Below are positions 55,089-63,288 of a DNA stretch of 64,000 bases, piece by piece (position 1 is the first letter of the stretch; every line of letters begins with the position of its first letter). The notes beneath the pieces are model-generated. The model was not told where the DNA came from and made no database searches. It saw nothing but the letters and a program-made list of their open reading frames with translations. A program made the position numbers and the translations under genes. Origin of the DNA: Bacillus_AB infantis_C (GTDB taxonomy: Bacteria; Bacillota; Bacilli; Bacillales; Cytobacillaceae); NCBI RefSeq assembly GCF_050107595.1, contig NZ_JBNILH010000004.1, positions 248,001 through 312,000 on the forward strand, read 5' to 3'.

Positions 55089-57854
55089 TTATTGAGCTGT
55101 TACTGTAGTTCCAGTTTTTACCGTATTCCCTTGAGTAGAATTATCGGCAATCGTGTTAGCTCCAGTTACTGTTGTAACTTTAACAGTTTGATTAGTTAAG
55201 TTGTATCCAGCAATTGTAAGGACTACTTTATTATCATTTGCAGTTTCACCTGTAGCAACTCCTGTAATAGCAGATCCAGGAATCGCGACTCCATTAACAG
55301 TCACTTGGAGGTCGTCAACTACATCAGCCAGCGTTCCGATTGTTGTATCGTTAATACCTTCGCTGAAAGTAAGCTCAAGTGTAGTAGAAGAAGCAACCTT
55401 CGCAGCTGTCAATTCAGGTTTTACTGTATCTTCAAGGCTCACTACTTTAGTAGCTGATGATGCAGTATTTCCTGCAAGGTCCTTGATGTTTGAATAGCTC
55501 AGTGTATATTGTCCATCATTGCTTACAGCTGAAGCAGGCAATGTAATAACAATCTGATCTGTATTAGCTGTTCCAGCATTCAGGTATGCTACAGATCCTT
55601 CTGGGAGAGCCGCACCATCCAGCTTGAAGTTAGCTAAATCTTTTGCACTTGCAGCTAAGTTCTCATTGAACAGAAGAGTTAATACATTCTTACCGCTAAC
55701 AACGGAAGGAGTTACAGACGTAAATGTTGGAGCTGTTGTATCATTAGATACTGCGCCTGTTGTAACTGTTTTAGTGAATGCAGAAGTCTCATTTCCAGCA
55801 AGGGACGTGTCTGCAACTAAACCGGCAGGGAAGCTGATTTTATATGATTTATTCAGTTGAAGACCTTTAACAATCAGATATTCTCCATCTTCTTGAGTAG
55901 AAGTGGCCAGCTTGTCATCATGAACTTCAAAGGTTACACCACTTACTAGAGCACCGTTTTCATCTGTAACAATAACTCCGCTAGCATCAAGTGCAGATGC
56001 ATCTAAAACTTCACTGAACTTCAGCACATAGTTTGTTCCATCGAAGTTCTCTGAAACAACGCTTGGAGCTGTTACATCTTTATTAACTGTGACAGTGTGG
56101 CTTGAAGCAGCAGTCACATTATTTGAAGCATCTTTAACAGAGCTTAGATCTACTTTTAAAGCAGTAGAGCTAGTACCAGATGTATATAAGTCAGCAAGAT
56201 TTGCATCTAAAGTTGCATAGTAAACATTATCATTATCTGTATCTTGTACTAATGAAACCCCATTTGCGAAAACTGTTGTGTTTCTGCTTACTGTAGCAGT
56301 AGCTCCTGCTGCGATTTCCTCAGAGAATACAAACTTGATAGTTTTCTCATTTTCTGCAGTTACAGATTGAACTGCTGGTGCGCTGTTATCAGCAGAGAAG
56401 CTGGCAGTTTTAGCTTCTGCAGCACTTTGATTACCGTTAAGGTCTTCAAAAGCAGAAGTTGTTACTGTGTATGTCTTGCCTGCTTCTGTATTATAAGCAA
56501 CATTTACTGAGAATCTGTCAGCACCAGCGGATACACTGCTAGCTGGAAGGTTCACACCATTGACTTTAACAACACCTTTGTTTGTTAAGGAAACTGGCTC
56601 GTTGAACTTAACTACAAAGCCTGAAGCATTTGCTGTAACACTATCTACTTTAGGAGCAGCGCTGTCAGCAGCAGTGAAGCTTTCTTTATAAGCAGTGCCC
56701 AAAGTCTTGCCATTTGCAAATTTAATATCCTTGCTAACTGTCAACTCATAGTTTTTATCAACAGTTAATTCAACTGGAGTAGACGCATCATCAAGTGTGA
56801 TAGTAGCTGTCTTTCCATCTTCGCTTACAGTTACATAAGAGTCATCAGCATCGCCTGATGTATCTAGAACAGATGCATTTGAAACTTTGTCAGTAAGAGT
56901 AAAGTCAGAAACTGATACTGCTGTTTTATTTAATGGCTTGTTAAACTTAACTTGAACTTGGTTCAGGTTAATCGCTTCAACACTCTCAACAGCCGGTGCT
57001 ACTTCTTCAACAGTAACCTTAACTTTAGCTTTAAGGTCAGTGCCTTCTACAGTACCTTCAACGTTGTAAACGCCTGGCTTAGAGAAGTCAGCTTCTTCCC
57101 ATTTTACTGCAACATCTTCTTTGCTGTCGTCAGCATAAGTAGCTTCTACTACTTTAGGAAGTTCTACTTTTTCGCCTTCTTTAACTGTGATGTCAGTTAG
57201 TGTTGCAAGGCTTTCGATTTCTTTCACTTCTTCCATGTTCATTGCACGGTAAAGGAAAGTTACAAAGTGTGCACGGCTTACTGCGCTCTTAGGATCGAAA
57301 GAACCGTCAGCTTTACCAGTTGTGATTCCGTTTTGAGCTAGGATCTTTACGTTTTCACGGTGAGATGGGCTGATGCGCTCCCAGTCAGTGAAGCTTACTT
57401 CTTCACCAGTGTCTTCAAGATCGAATGCACGTACTAATACGGAAGCCATTTGCTCACGAGTCAGTTCGTCAGCAGCTCCGAATACAGTGCCGTTTTCTTT
57501 ACCGCCGAAGATTCCAGCTGCTTTAGTTGCTGCAGCGCCTTCTGCGAATACTGATTTAGAGCTAAGATCTTTGAATGCGCTAAGGTCGGATGGGATATCC
57601 AACTCTAGAGCAGAAGTTAAAAGGTTAGCAGCCTGGCCGCGGTTTAATGTAACAGATGGACGGAAAGTGCCATCTGGATATCCATTGATGATACCTTGCT
57701 CTACTAGAGAGTAGATTTCAGTTGCAGCCCAGTGGCTGTCTTTTACATCTGAGAAAGTTTTTACGTCAGCGCTTGCTGCTGGCGCCATTGCTGAAGCAAC
57801 AACTGCAGCAGTTACTGAACCTGCGATGAATTTGCGCATGTTTGTTTTAGACAT
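55089..57854 (-). CDS. S-layer protein with three SLH domains and Ig-like repeats
   Basis: The 921-residue protein has a signal sequence (about 1-29, KFIAGSVTAAVVASAMAPAA), three SLH repeats (about 31-210; FSDVKDSHWAATEIYSLVEQ) and then tandem Ig-like/Big domains (about 215-921). Segments such as AAPKVDSVTANASGFVVKFN recur with variation. The SLH part binds wall polymer; the rest forms the lattice. Codon use is strongly biased to a few AT-ending codons, unlike neighbours, and fits very high expression. AGGAGG precedes the ATG. The 1-kb leader region upstream is unusually long. Confidence 0.95.
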   Translation of the reverse strand: MSKTNMRKFIAGSVTAAVVASAMAPAASADVKTFSDVKDSHWAATEIYSLVEQGIINGYPDGTFRPSVTLNRGQAANLLTSALELDIPSDLSAFKDLSSKSVFAEGAAATKAAGIFGGKENGTVFGAADELTREQMASVLVRAFDLEDTGEEVSFTDWERISPSHRENVKILAQNGITTGKADGSFDPKSAVSRAHFVTFLYRAMNMEEVKEIESLATLTDITVKEGEKVELPKVVEATYADDSKEDVAVKWEEADFSKPGVYNVEGTVEGTDLKAKVKVTVEEVAPAVESVEAINLNQVQVKFNKPLNKTAVSVSDFTLTDKVSNASVLDTSGDADDSYVTVSEDGKTATITLDDASTPVELTVDKNYELTVSKDIKFANGKTLGTAYKESFTAADSAAPKVDSVTANASGFVVKFNEPVSLTNKGVVKVNGVNLPASSVSAGADRFSVNVAYNTEAGKTYTVTTSAFEDLNGNQSAAEAKTASFSADNSAPAVQSVTAENEKTIKFVFSEEIAAGATATVSRNTTVFANGVSLVQDTDNDNVYYATLDANLADLYTSGTSSTALKVDLSSVKDASNNVTAASSHTVTVNKDVTAPSVVSENFDGTNYVLKFSEVLDASALDASGVIVTDENGALVSGVTFEVHDDKLATSTQEDGEYLIVKGLQLNKSYKISFPAGLVADTSLAGNETSAFTKTVTTGAVSNDTTAPTFTSVTPSVVSGKNVLTLLFNENLAASAKDLANFKLDGAALPEGSVAYLNAGTANTDQIVITLPASAVSNDGQYTLSYSNIKDLAGNTASSATKVVSLEDTVKPELTAAKVASSTTLELTFSEGINDTTIGTLADVVDDLQVTVNGVAIPGSAITGVATGETANDNKVVLTIAGYNLTNQTVKVTTVTGANTIADNSTQGNTVKTGTTVTAQ

Positions 57855-58433
57855 GAAATTAAATCCTCCTAAAAGATAGTAATATTTTTGCTAAATAGTG
57901 AATCGCAATGAAGATGTTGGTATTTATGTATGTAACCTCTCATTGCTGACAAACTTATACTAACATGTGATTCTATGAGAATAACAGCGGTTAATAATGG
58001 TAACCGTGGAAGCATTACTCAAAATACCCTGACTATAATAGTATAAACATGAATTTAAAGGTATTTTTTTAATATTTTGTTCCTACTGCACCATAAATTT
58101 CCAATGGCATTAAAACCTTTATGTTCCTCATTTGGTTAAGAGTTTAGTAGGTATTTGAAATAATTTGTCAAAAGCTGGCTGGAAATAAAAAATGATTATT
58201 TTTTCCTGTATTTCTGGAGAAGTGCCCTTTATTGGGGTTTTTCTTACAAATGACAGGGCATATGCCTTATTTTGTGAAAAATCACTACTGGAAGTTTTTA
58301 TAGTAGTAATTAAGGGAAAATATCAATAGTTGTCGAAATAGTATGATAATTATTTACGAACAGCGGCTGGCTTATACCCCGCCCAAAGGATACTCTCTTC
58401 CGATCAGCCGATTGCTTATTATCCTTATATAAC
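57855..58433 (-). promoter_or_regulatory. Long leader/promoter region of the S-layer gene
   Basis: About 580 nt of AT-rich non-coding DNA lies ahead of the S-layer gene. On the minus strand TTGTCA (57948-57953) followed after 16 nt by TACATA is a possible promoter near the gene; other TATAAT-like elements occur around 58030. I see no riboswitch. Multiple promoters are common for S-layer genes, but none can be assigned firmly. Confidence 0.35.
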
Positions 58434-58467
58434 AAAAAAGGAGCTGCTCTCGGGTGAGAGCAACTCC
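58434..58467 (-). terminator. Terminator of a minus-strand non-coding transcript
   Basis: GGAGCTGCTCTC (58440-58451) pairs with GAGAGCAACTCC (58456-58467, one mismatch). On the minus strand TTTTTTG follows. No gene ends here, which implies a short RNA starting to the right. Confidence 0.75.
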
Positions 58468-58602
58468 TAAGACACAAGGTTATCTATATATAGATATAGA
58501 TTTCCTCGGTTGGTACTATTATTTTACTTTGTAAAGGAGAGAAAAAATACATGAAATTTTTGGGATTGACTCTATGAGGAAATGCAGGAGTATAAATTTT
58601 AC
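58440..58602 (-). ncRNA. Candidate small RNA between the S-layer and M14 genes
   Basis: On the minus strand TTGTAC (58631-58636) is followed after 17 nt by TAAGAT (58608-58613). A transcript starting near 58600 would end at the hairpin 58440-58467, giving about 160 nt without a convincing coding frame. The pairing of promoter and terminator is the only evidence. It could also be an alternative S-layer leader that terminates early. Confidence 0.4.
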
Positions 58603-58731
58603 AATTCATCTTACTTTTTGGGTATAATAAGTACAAGGACGATATTCCTTAATTTTAACCACCCTTTTTCCAGTAGTGGATAACGATTCAAATTCATCAA
58701 GTTATTTACAGTAATTCCATATAATACAGAG

Positions 58732-58829
58732 TGATAGAAACCGCCGGATGCGGGTATACTAATAGTGCGATAAGATTTCGGTTGGTAAACCAGCCGCTTT
58801 GCTCCTTGGTGGTTCGAGGAGCTTTTTTT
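58732..58829 (+). ncRNA. Candidate structured small RNA, about 95 nt
   Basis: A perfect TATAAT (58720-58725) lies before a GC-rich segment in AT-rich DNA. The segment has a hairpin CGGTTGG-TAAA-CCAGCCG (58779-58796) and a terminator stem GCTCCTTG (58801-58808) with CGAGGAGC (58815-58822), followed by seven T residues. No open frame or gene follows on this strand, since the next gene is convergent. It does not match a riboswitch class I can name. Confidence 0.5.
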
Positions 58830-58839
58830 ATGCCAAAAA

Positions 58840-58880
58840 TGCTGAAAGCACCCCTTCCATAAAGGATGGGGTGCTTTTTC
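58840..58880 (-). terminator. Terminator of the M14 carboxypeptidase gene
   Basis: AAAGCACCCC (58845-58854) pairs with GGGGTGCTTT (58868-58877). On the minus strand CAGCATTTTT follows. It lies directly after the stop at 58883 and beside the convergent small-RNA terminator. Confidence 0.85.
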
Positions 58881-58882
58881 TC

Positions 58883-60577
58883 TTAAATTGGCTCGTCCGC
58901 CAATAATAAAGGTATGGTCCGGTTTTGCTTCCAGATCTGGCTGAAGTTCTTTAATGGAACAGGCTTGTTTCCGACATATGGAGAAATTTCCGGAGTGAAT
59001 CCCGGTTTCTTCTGTGACTGGATAAACCAGTCTGTATACCCGCCGCCGCTGGGATTCCTCATTGCCGGCACCAGTGAGTAGCCGGTTTTGCTGGAAATCT
59101 TCTTTGCAAGGGCAGCATCTCTTTTATACGCAGAGTACCCCTGATGGAAATGCCAGTAAAGAATTTCTCCTGATGAATGGTAAGCTGCCGCTGCCTTGAA
59201 GTCATGTGCCAGCGTGAAATCATAAAGTGCTTTGGCTTCAGGCTCGCTCAATGGTTTCTTTCCTTTATAGTTTTGCGGCCCTGGCTTTCCGGGATCGCAG
59301 CAGATATTGGCCCAATCTGCAGGATACTGACGATTGAGATCAACGCCTCTGATATTTGCTTTCCATGCTTTAAAGTCTTTGCTGTTTTTATTCAGCTTTA
59401 AGACATAAGACGGGTTTTTGGCACTTTTATAGCCCTTCTGTACAAGCGTCACGCCATCAGGATTGACCATCGGCACAAACCAGAGAGATGTCTTGTCCAG
59501 GGTGCTTCTTACGTTATAGCCTTCAATAGACTGGTTCTGCTGGTAGGCATAAGCATACTGATCGATCATTTCCATCAGAAGATTGGTGGTCATATGCTCC
59601 CTCGCATGGTGGGATCCATTGACAAATACTTCTTCCTTCCCTTTTCCAAGCTTTAAAGCATAGATCCTCCTGCCATCGACCGAGCGCCCGATTTCCACAA
59701 GATTTGTATAATCAGGATACCAGGTAGTAAGCTCTTTAAAATCATGGAGCATCGTTTCATATGTATAGTTCTGTACATGGGGATCCACGTAATTGCCGGT
59801 ATACAGGGAAACATCTGCCTTTTTTATATAAGCTCTTCTTCCAGCTGCTTCTACAACATAATAACTTCTGTGCTCTGCCACGATTGGCAGCTTGATGCCG
59901 GCCTCTATCCGGCCATACACGGCAAGCTTATGATTTGATGAATATAGAAGTTCGGATGTATTAACGGTAATGATTCTTGTTCGATTCGGTTTGGTTCCGG
60001 TCTCTGTACCGCCCGGCAGCCTGGCTCCATTTGCATTCTTAGTATCAGTTTTTAATATATAACCAGTAAAATAGCCGAATTGGATGGTATAGTAATTCCC
60101 TTCCTCGCCCTTTATGGAAAATACCTGCCCCTTAAGGATCCTTGCTCTTTTTACATATTTCCCATTTTCCTCCAAAAACACAGGGGCATCAGTGACCGCC
60201 ACGCCGGAGCTTGGGACCGCTGGCACATTTTCTTCTGCACCATCTTCCTCTGGAAGGGCAGGCGTCTCCACAGATCCCTCATCTGGTGATTCTTGCCCGG
60301 GCTCTTCCTCCGCCAGGTTTGTGAACTCTTTAAGGATATACCCCCTTAGGCCGTCCCAGTCAACAAAAACCTTATCCCCCTCGACCGATAATAGCGGAAA
60401 GGCCTGGCCCTCAGCAGCTTCTGCCAAAGCTTCCTCCCCGGTTCCTTCGTCATAATAGTGGAACTGCGCATCAGCAGTGAGGATGATGTATTCTGTTGTC
60501 TCCTCTGCCTTTGCAGGTCCGCTGCCCATTGCCAGCAGCAAAACGAGTCCGCAGATCCATGCTGTCCATCTTTTCAT
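58883..60577 (-). CDS. Secreted M14 family zinc carboxypeptidase with SH3-like domains
   Basis: The 564-residue protein has a signal sequence (about 1-24, ICGLVLLLAMGSGPAKA), SH3-like segments in the first half and a C-terminal M14 domain (about 265-560). The zinc site is NGSHHAREHMTTNL (H and E), with a third ligand in AAAYHSSGEILYW. MVNPDGVTLV and DLNRQYPADW are substrate-site motifs, and the catalytic Glu is in GFTPEIS. The architecture resembles gamma-D-glutamyl-meso-DAP peptidases acting on wall peptides. The start at 60577 follows AGGAGGAG; the in-frame extension to 60652 is not supported. Confidence 0.92.
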   Translation of the reverse strand: MKRWTAWICGLVLLLAMGSGPAKAEETTEYIILTADAQFHYYDEGTGEEALAEAAEGQAFPLLSVEGDKVFVDWDGLRGYILKEFTNLAEEEPGQESPDEGSVETPALPEEDGAEENVPAVPSSGVAVTDAPVFLEENGKYVKRARILKGQVFSIKGEEGNYYTIQFGYFTGYILKTDTKNANGARLPGGTETGTKPNRTRIITVNTSELLYSSNHKLAVYGRIEAGIKLPIVAEHRSYYVVEAAGRRAYIKKADVSLYTGNYVDPHVQNYTYETMLHDFKELTTWYPDYTNLVEIGRSVDGRRIYALKLGKGKEEVFVNGSHHAREHMTTNLLMEMIDQYAYAYQQNQSIEGYNVRSTLDKTSLWFVPMVNPDGVTLVQKGYKSAKNPSYVLKLNKNSKDFKAWKANIRGVDLNRQYPADWANICCDPGKPGPQNYKGKKPLSEPEAKALYDFTLAHDFKAAAAYHSSGEILYWHFHQGYSAYKRDAALAKKISSKTGYSLVPAMRNPSGGGYTDWFIQSQKKPGFTPEISPYVGNKPVPLKNFSQIWKQNRTIPLLLADEPI

Positions 60578-60767
60578 ACATTCTCCTCCTCTCATCCTAT
60601 CATTGTAGAATGAATAATGAGCCATTTCTATAAGAATATCGAAATTTCGCAAAAAGGGTCGAGAGGCTCATAGGTCTGACTAGTAATCGGGGCTTTATTT
60701 AAGTTAAAATAAGGAAGGATGGAAAAGGATTTACAATTTATAAGTGGAAAGTGGAGGATTTCAATTC

Positions 60768-61430
60768 ATGTTCTATCAAGTACGGCTGCTAAGAGGACTG
60801 CGCCATCCTAAAATAACATTCTATCAATTGAACCAGGCAGAGGGTATCGCGCGATTCTGGCCGAAGTTTCTCCTGCTGGTTCTTGCAAGTACTGTTATCC
60901 ATGCTTTATTTGCCCATTTCGGCGTGGGCAATGAGATATTGTCAAAAGAAATAGACGAGCTGCCGCCAAGCGAGTTTGAAGCCAAAAAAGCCTTGTTTGC
61001 TGCAGGGAAGCTGATTTGGGGGATGTTGTACCCTTTCCTCTACCTGTTCTTCACTTCACTCGTTTTATGGACATTAACAGATGTGCCTTTTAAGAAAATC
61101 ACTGCGCTGCAGTGCATGGTCCTTGTCATTCTTCTTGCTGAAAAGCTGATTTTCCTGCCCTTTGCCGTCCAGATGGGCCTTCCGGAAGAATCTTCTCCTT
61201 TCTCGCTTGGAGTGGCTGCCCAATACATAACTTCTGCAGACCTGCTTGTGTATTTCCTTGGTGAGATCACACTGTTCGGAATTGCGGCCATGGTGTTTCA
61301 ATATTACGGCCTTAAGGCACTGTCGCCAAGGCGGCCGGCCATCATACTTATATCGGTCATCGGCCTGCATCTATTTTTATGGCTGGTGTCTGCCCTGATA
61401 TCCTACATTCAATTTGAAAAGCTTCTATAA
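60768..61430 (+). CDS. Yip1 family membrane protein
   Basis: The 220-residue protein has about five membrane segments and a Yip1-like layout starting with VRLLRGLRHPKITFYQLNQA. The ATG at 60768 follows GTGGAGGA; an earlier in-frame ATG at 60744 overlaps that ribosome site. Bacterial Yip1 domain proteins have no clear role. It lies 15 nt upstream of an efflux-adaptor-like gene, so the pair is likely one operon. A membrane partner for export is a possible role, inferred only. Confidence 0.8.
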   Translation: MFYQVRLLRGLRHPKITFYQLNQAEGIARFWPKFLLLVLASTVIHALFAHFGVGNEILSKEIDELPPSEFEAKKALFAAGKLIWGMLYPFLYLFFTSLVLWTLTDVPFKKITALQCMVLVILLAEKLIFLPFAVQMGLPEESSPFSLGVAAQYITSADLLVYFLGEITLFGIAAMVFQYYGLKALSPRRPAIILISVIGLHLFLWLVSALISYIQFEKLL

Positions 61431-61445
61431 ATAAGGCGGTGTGTA

Positions 61446-62666
61446 ATGATGAAAAAATGGCAGCTTGTCCTGCTATGCTCAGCTATTGTGCTGTTCCTTG
61501 CCGGCAATTTTTATTTGCTGCTGAAAAAGGACAGCCAGGCAGCAAGCTCTGAATATATTAAGAACTGGATTACTGTAAAGCAGGAGGATTTTGCCCGGAC
61601 TATCAGTACGGAAGGGGTAGTCAAACCGGTATCTGAAGAGTATGTGTTCTTTGATGAAGATTCTGGTTCATTCAATCAGTTCTTAGTGAAAAAAGGGGAC
61701 CAGGTCCAGGCAGGGTCACCATTGTATGAATATACCCCATATGATATCGGCAGAGAGCGGGAGAGCCTTGAAGCCCAGAGGGATGAACTTGAGTCAAAAG
61801 CTGACAGCCTGGAAGAGCACATTCGCGAACTTACATCCTATCAGTCAACCTTGAATACAAGCAGCCCGATTGGCAGAGAAGATAACTCATCCTCACCTGA
61901 CCAGACTGCATACCATTCCATCGAGCAGGATGTACTTGATAAAGAGCTTCAGCTTGATTTCATTGAGGATGAGATTGACAGGCTGAACACTCTTATTGCC
62001 GGTTTGGGGACTGATATGGAACAGCTCACTGCAGTAAGCCCGGCGGAAGGAATCATAAAGGAAGTCAAGCAGACGCTTGATAATCCGGTTGTCACAATCA
62101 GTTCGAGCCAGCCTGCCGTTTATGGAGCGGCGGCTGAAACGGAAATCGATCAAATTGAACAGGGAATGAAGGCTTTTGTTGAAACAAGCCAGCATAAAAA
62201 GAAGCTGGAGGGCACAGTCGGAACCGTACAGGCCTTTCCAGATGAAGAAGCCTCCATTGATAAAGAAAGCCTTTACCCGTTTACAGTGGTATTAAGCGAT
62301 GAAAATGATCTGAATACTGGCGTGCACGCAATGGTTACGGTGGTAACAAAAGAATCACTTGATGCTTTAGGGGTTCCTTCGAAAAGCGTGAAAACGAAAA
62401 AAGATGCGAAATATATCTGGGTCCTTAACGGCGAAGGGCGGATTGAAAAACGCGAAACCGATACCGGCCTTAAAGTCGGAAAAAGGACGGAGATTATAAA
62501 AGGGGCTGAGAAAGGCGAGAAAGCAGCAGCCAATCCCGATTTCGGAATCCAGGATAATGCTCCTTTCTTCACACCGCTGAAAAGCAGCCGCCAGTCTGCG
62601 AAAGAACTGCGTGCAATAGAGGGACGCGAAAAAATTAAATATCTGCTCATAGGCAGCATCCGGTAA
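61446..62666 (+). CDS. HlyD/RND-type periplasmic adaptor-like protein
   Basis: The 406-residue protein has an N-terminal membrane anchor (about 5-25), a barrel-sandwich region (QFLVKKGDQVQAGSPLYEYT), a coiled-coil hairpin (about 98-195; ERESLEAQRDELESKADSLE) and a C-terminal barrel (IWVLNGEGRIEKRETDTGLK). Such adaptors in Firmicutes usually accompany MacB-type ABC exporters, but no ATPase gene is in view; the upstream gene is a Yip1 protein. AAGGCGGTG precedes two adjacent ATG codons. A terminator closes the unit. Confidence 0.88.
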   Translation: MMKKWQLVLLCSAIVLFLAGNFYLLLKKDSQAASSEYIKNWITVKQEDFARTISTEGVVKPVSEEYVFFDEDSGSFNQFLVKKGDQVQAGSPLYEYTPYDIGRERESLEAQRDELESKADSLEEHIRELTSYQSTLNTSSPIGREDNSSSPDQTAYHSIEQDVLDKELQLDFIEDEIDRLNTLIAGLGTDMEQLTAVSPAEGIIKEVKQTLDNPVVTISSSQPAVYGAAAETEIDQIEQGMKAFVETSQHKKKLEGTVGTVQAFPDEEASIDKESLYPFTVVLSDENDLNTGVHAMVTVVTKESLDALGVPSKSVKTKKDAKYIWVLNGEGRIEKRETDTGLKVGKRTEIIKGAEKGEKAAANPDFGIQDNAPFFTPLKSSRQSAKELRAIEGREKIKYLLIGSIR

Positions 62667-62680
62667 ACATATTCCGAATC

Positions 62681-62713
62681 AAAAACAGGCACCCAGTGGA
62701 TGCCTGTTTTTTT
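62681..62713 (+). terminator. Terminator of the Yip1-HlyD unit
   Basis: AAAAACAGGCA (62681-62691) pairs with TGCCTGTTTTT (62701-62711) and is followed by further T residues. Confidence 0.9.
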
Positions 62714-62718
62714 ATGGT

Positions 62719-63110
62719 TTACCGATAAAGCTCTTCGACTTCTTTATAGCTTGGCTTATAGCTTTGCAACAATTTCACGGAATTTTGCAGGAAGGCAGCT
62801 CCATGGCCCGGCTCAGCAAGAGCGGCTGGTTTATTGGCATCCATTTCAGCGGATGTTTCTGCTGCTGCCCCGGCCTGTTCTTTAATTCACTCTTTAGCTC
62901 CGCTTGCCGGGAAAGTATCTGCGACCAGTTTCTCGGCATGCTGTTTCACTTCAGCATTTTTGGCAAAATAAGCATTACCATACCACATATTCTGTTTAAA
63001 CTTGCCCCGGATGGAGACAAGCCAAGAATTCCGCCACTGTTATTTCCAAGAATACCATCTTTTTCCCCAGTGAAATTTGAGAATCGCTATGATAATTCTC
63101 CTATATTATT
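62719..63110 (-). pseudogene. Decayed remnant of a small gene, unknown family
   Basis: On the minus strand one frame reads WYGNAYFAKNAEVKQHAEKL then VADTFPASGAKE. It meets an in-frame TGA (62887-62889) and continues IKEQAGAAAETSAEMDANKP with a helical end ...KPSYKEVEELYR before TAA (62719-62721). Upstream, another frame gives a protein-like GKKDGILGNNSGGILGL. The pieces look like one protein broken by a stop and at least one frameshift. No ribosome site or family could be assigned. Confidence 0.4.
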
Positions 63111-63288
63111 TTCCGTTCATAAATATCAGACATAATTGATAGACTAAAGGCATCATAAATTCCTATAAAAAGGAAAAAAACTATTCTTTATGCTCTCGTG
63201 CTAATTTGTTACATAACTGTAAAATAGCAAAATTCGACCTTATGGTATATTTGTCTTAAATATATTAGGGGGAAAAGGAGAACTTCAG

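Noticed and set aside
58540..58690. Short minus-strand frame of 28 codons in the S-layer upstream region
   Set aside because: It has no ribosome site and lies across the candidate small-RNA promoter.
58732..58829. c-di-GMP, fluoride, ZTP or T-box element
   Set aside because: The conserved cores of these classes were looked for and not found. The segment is reported only as a structured RNA of unknown type.
62764..63135. Plus-strand open frame of 123 codons
   Set aside because: No ribosome site, an implausible cysteine- and phenylalanine-rich composition, and the opposite strand reads as a decayed protein.
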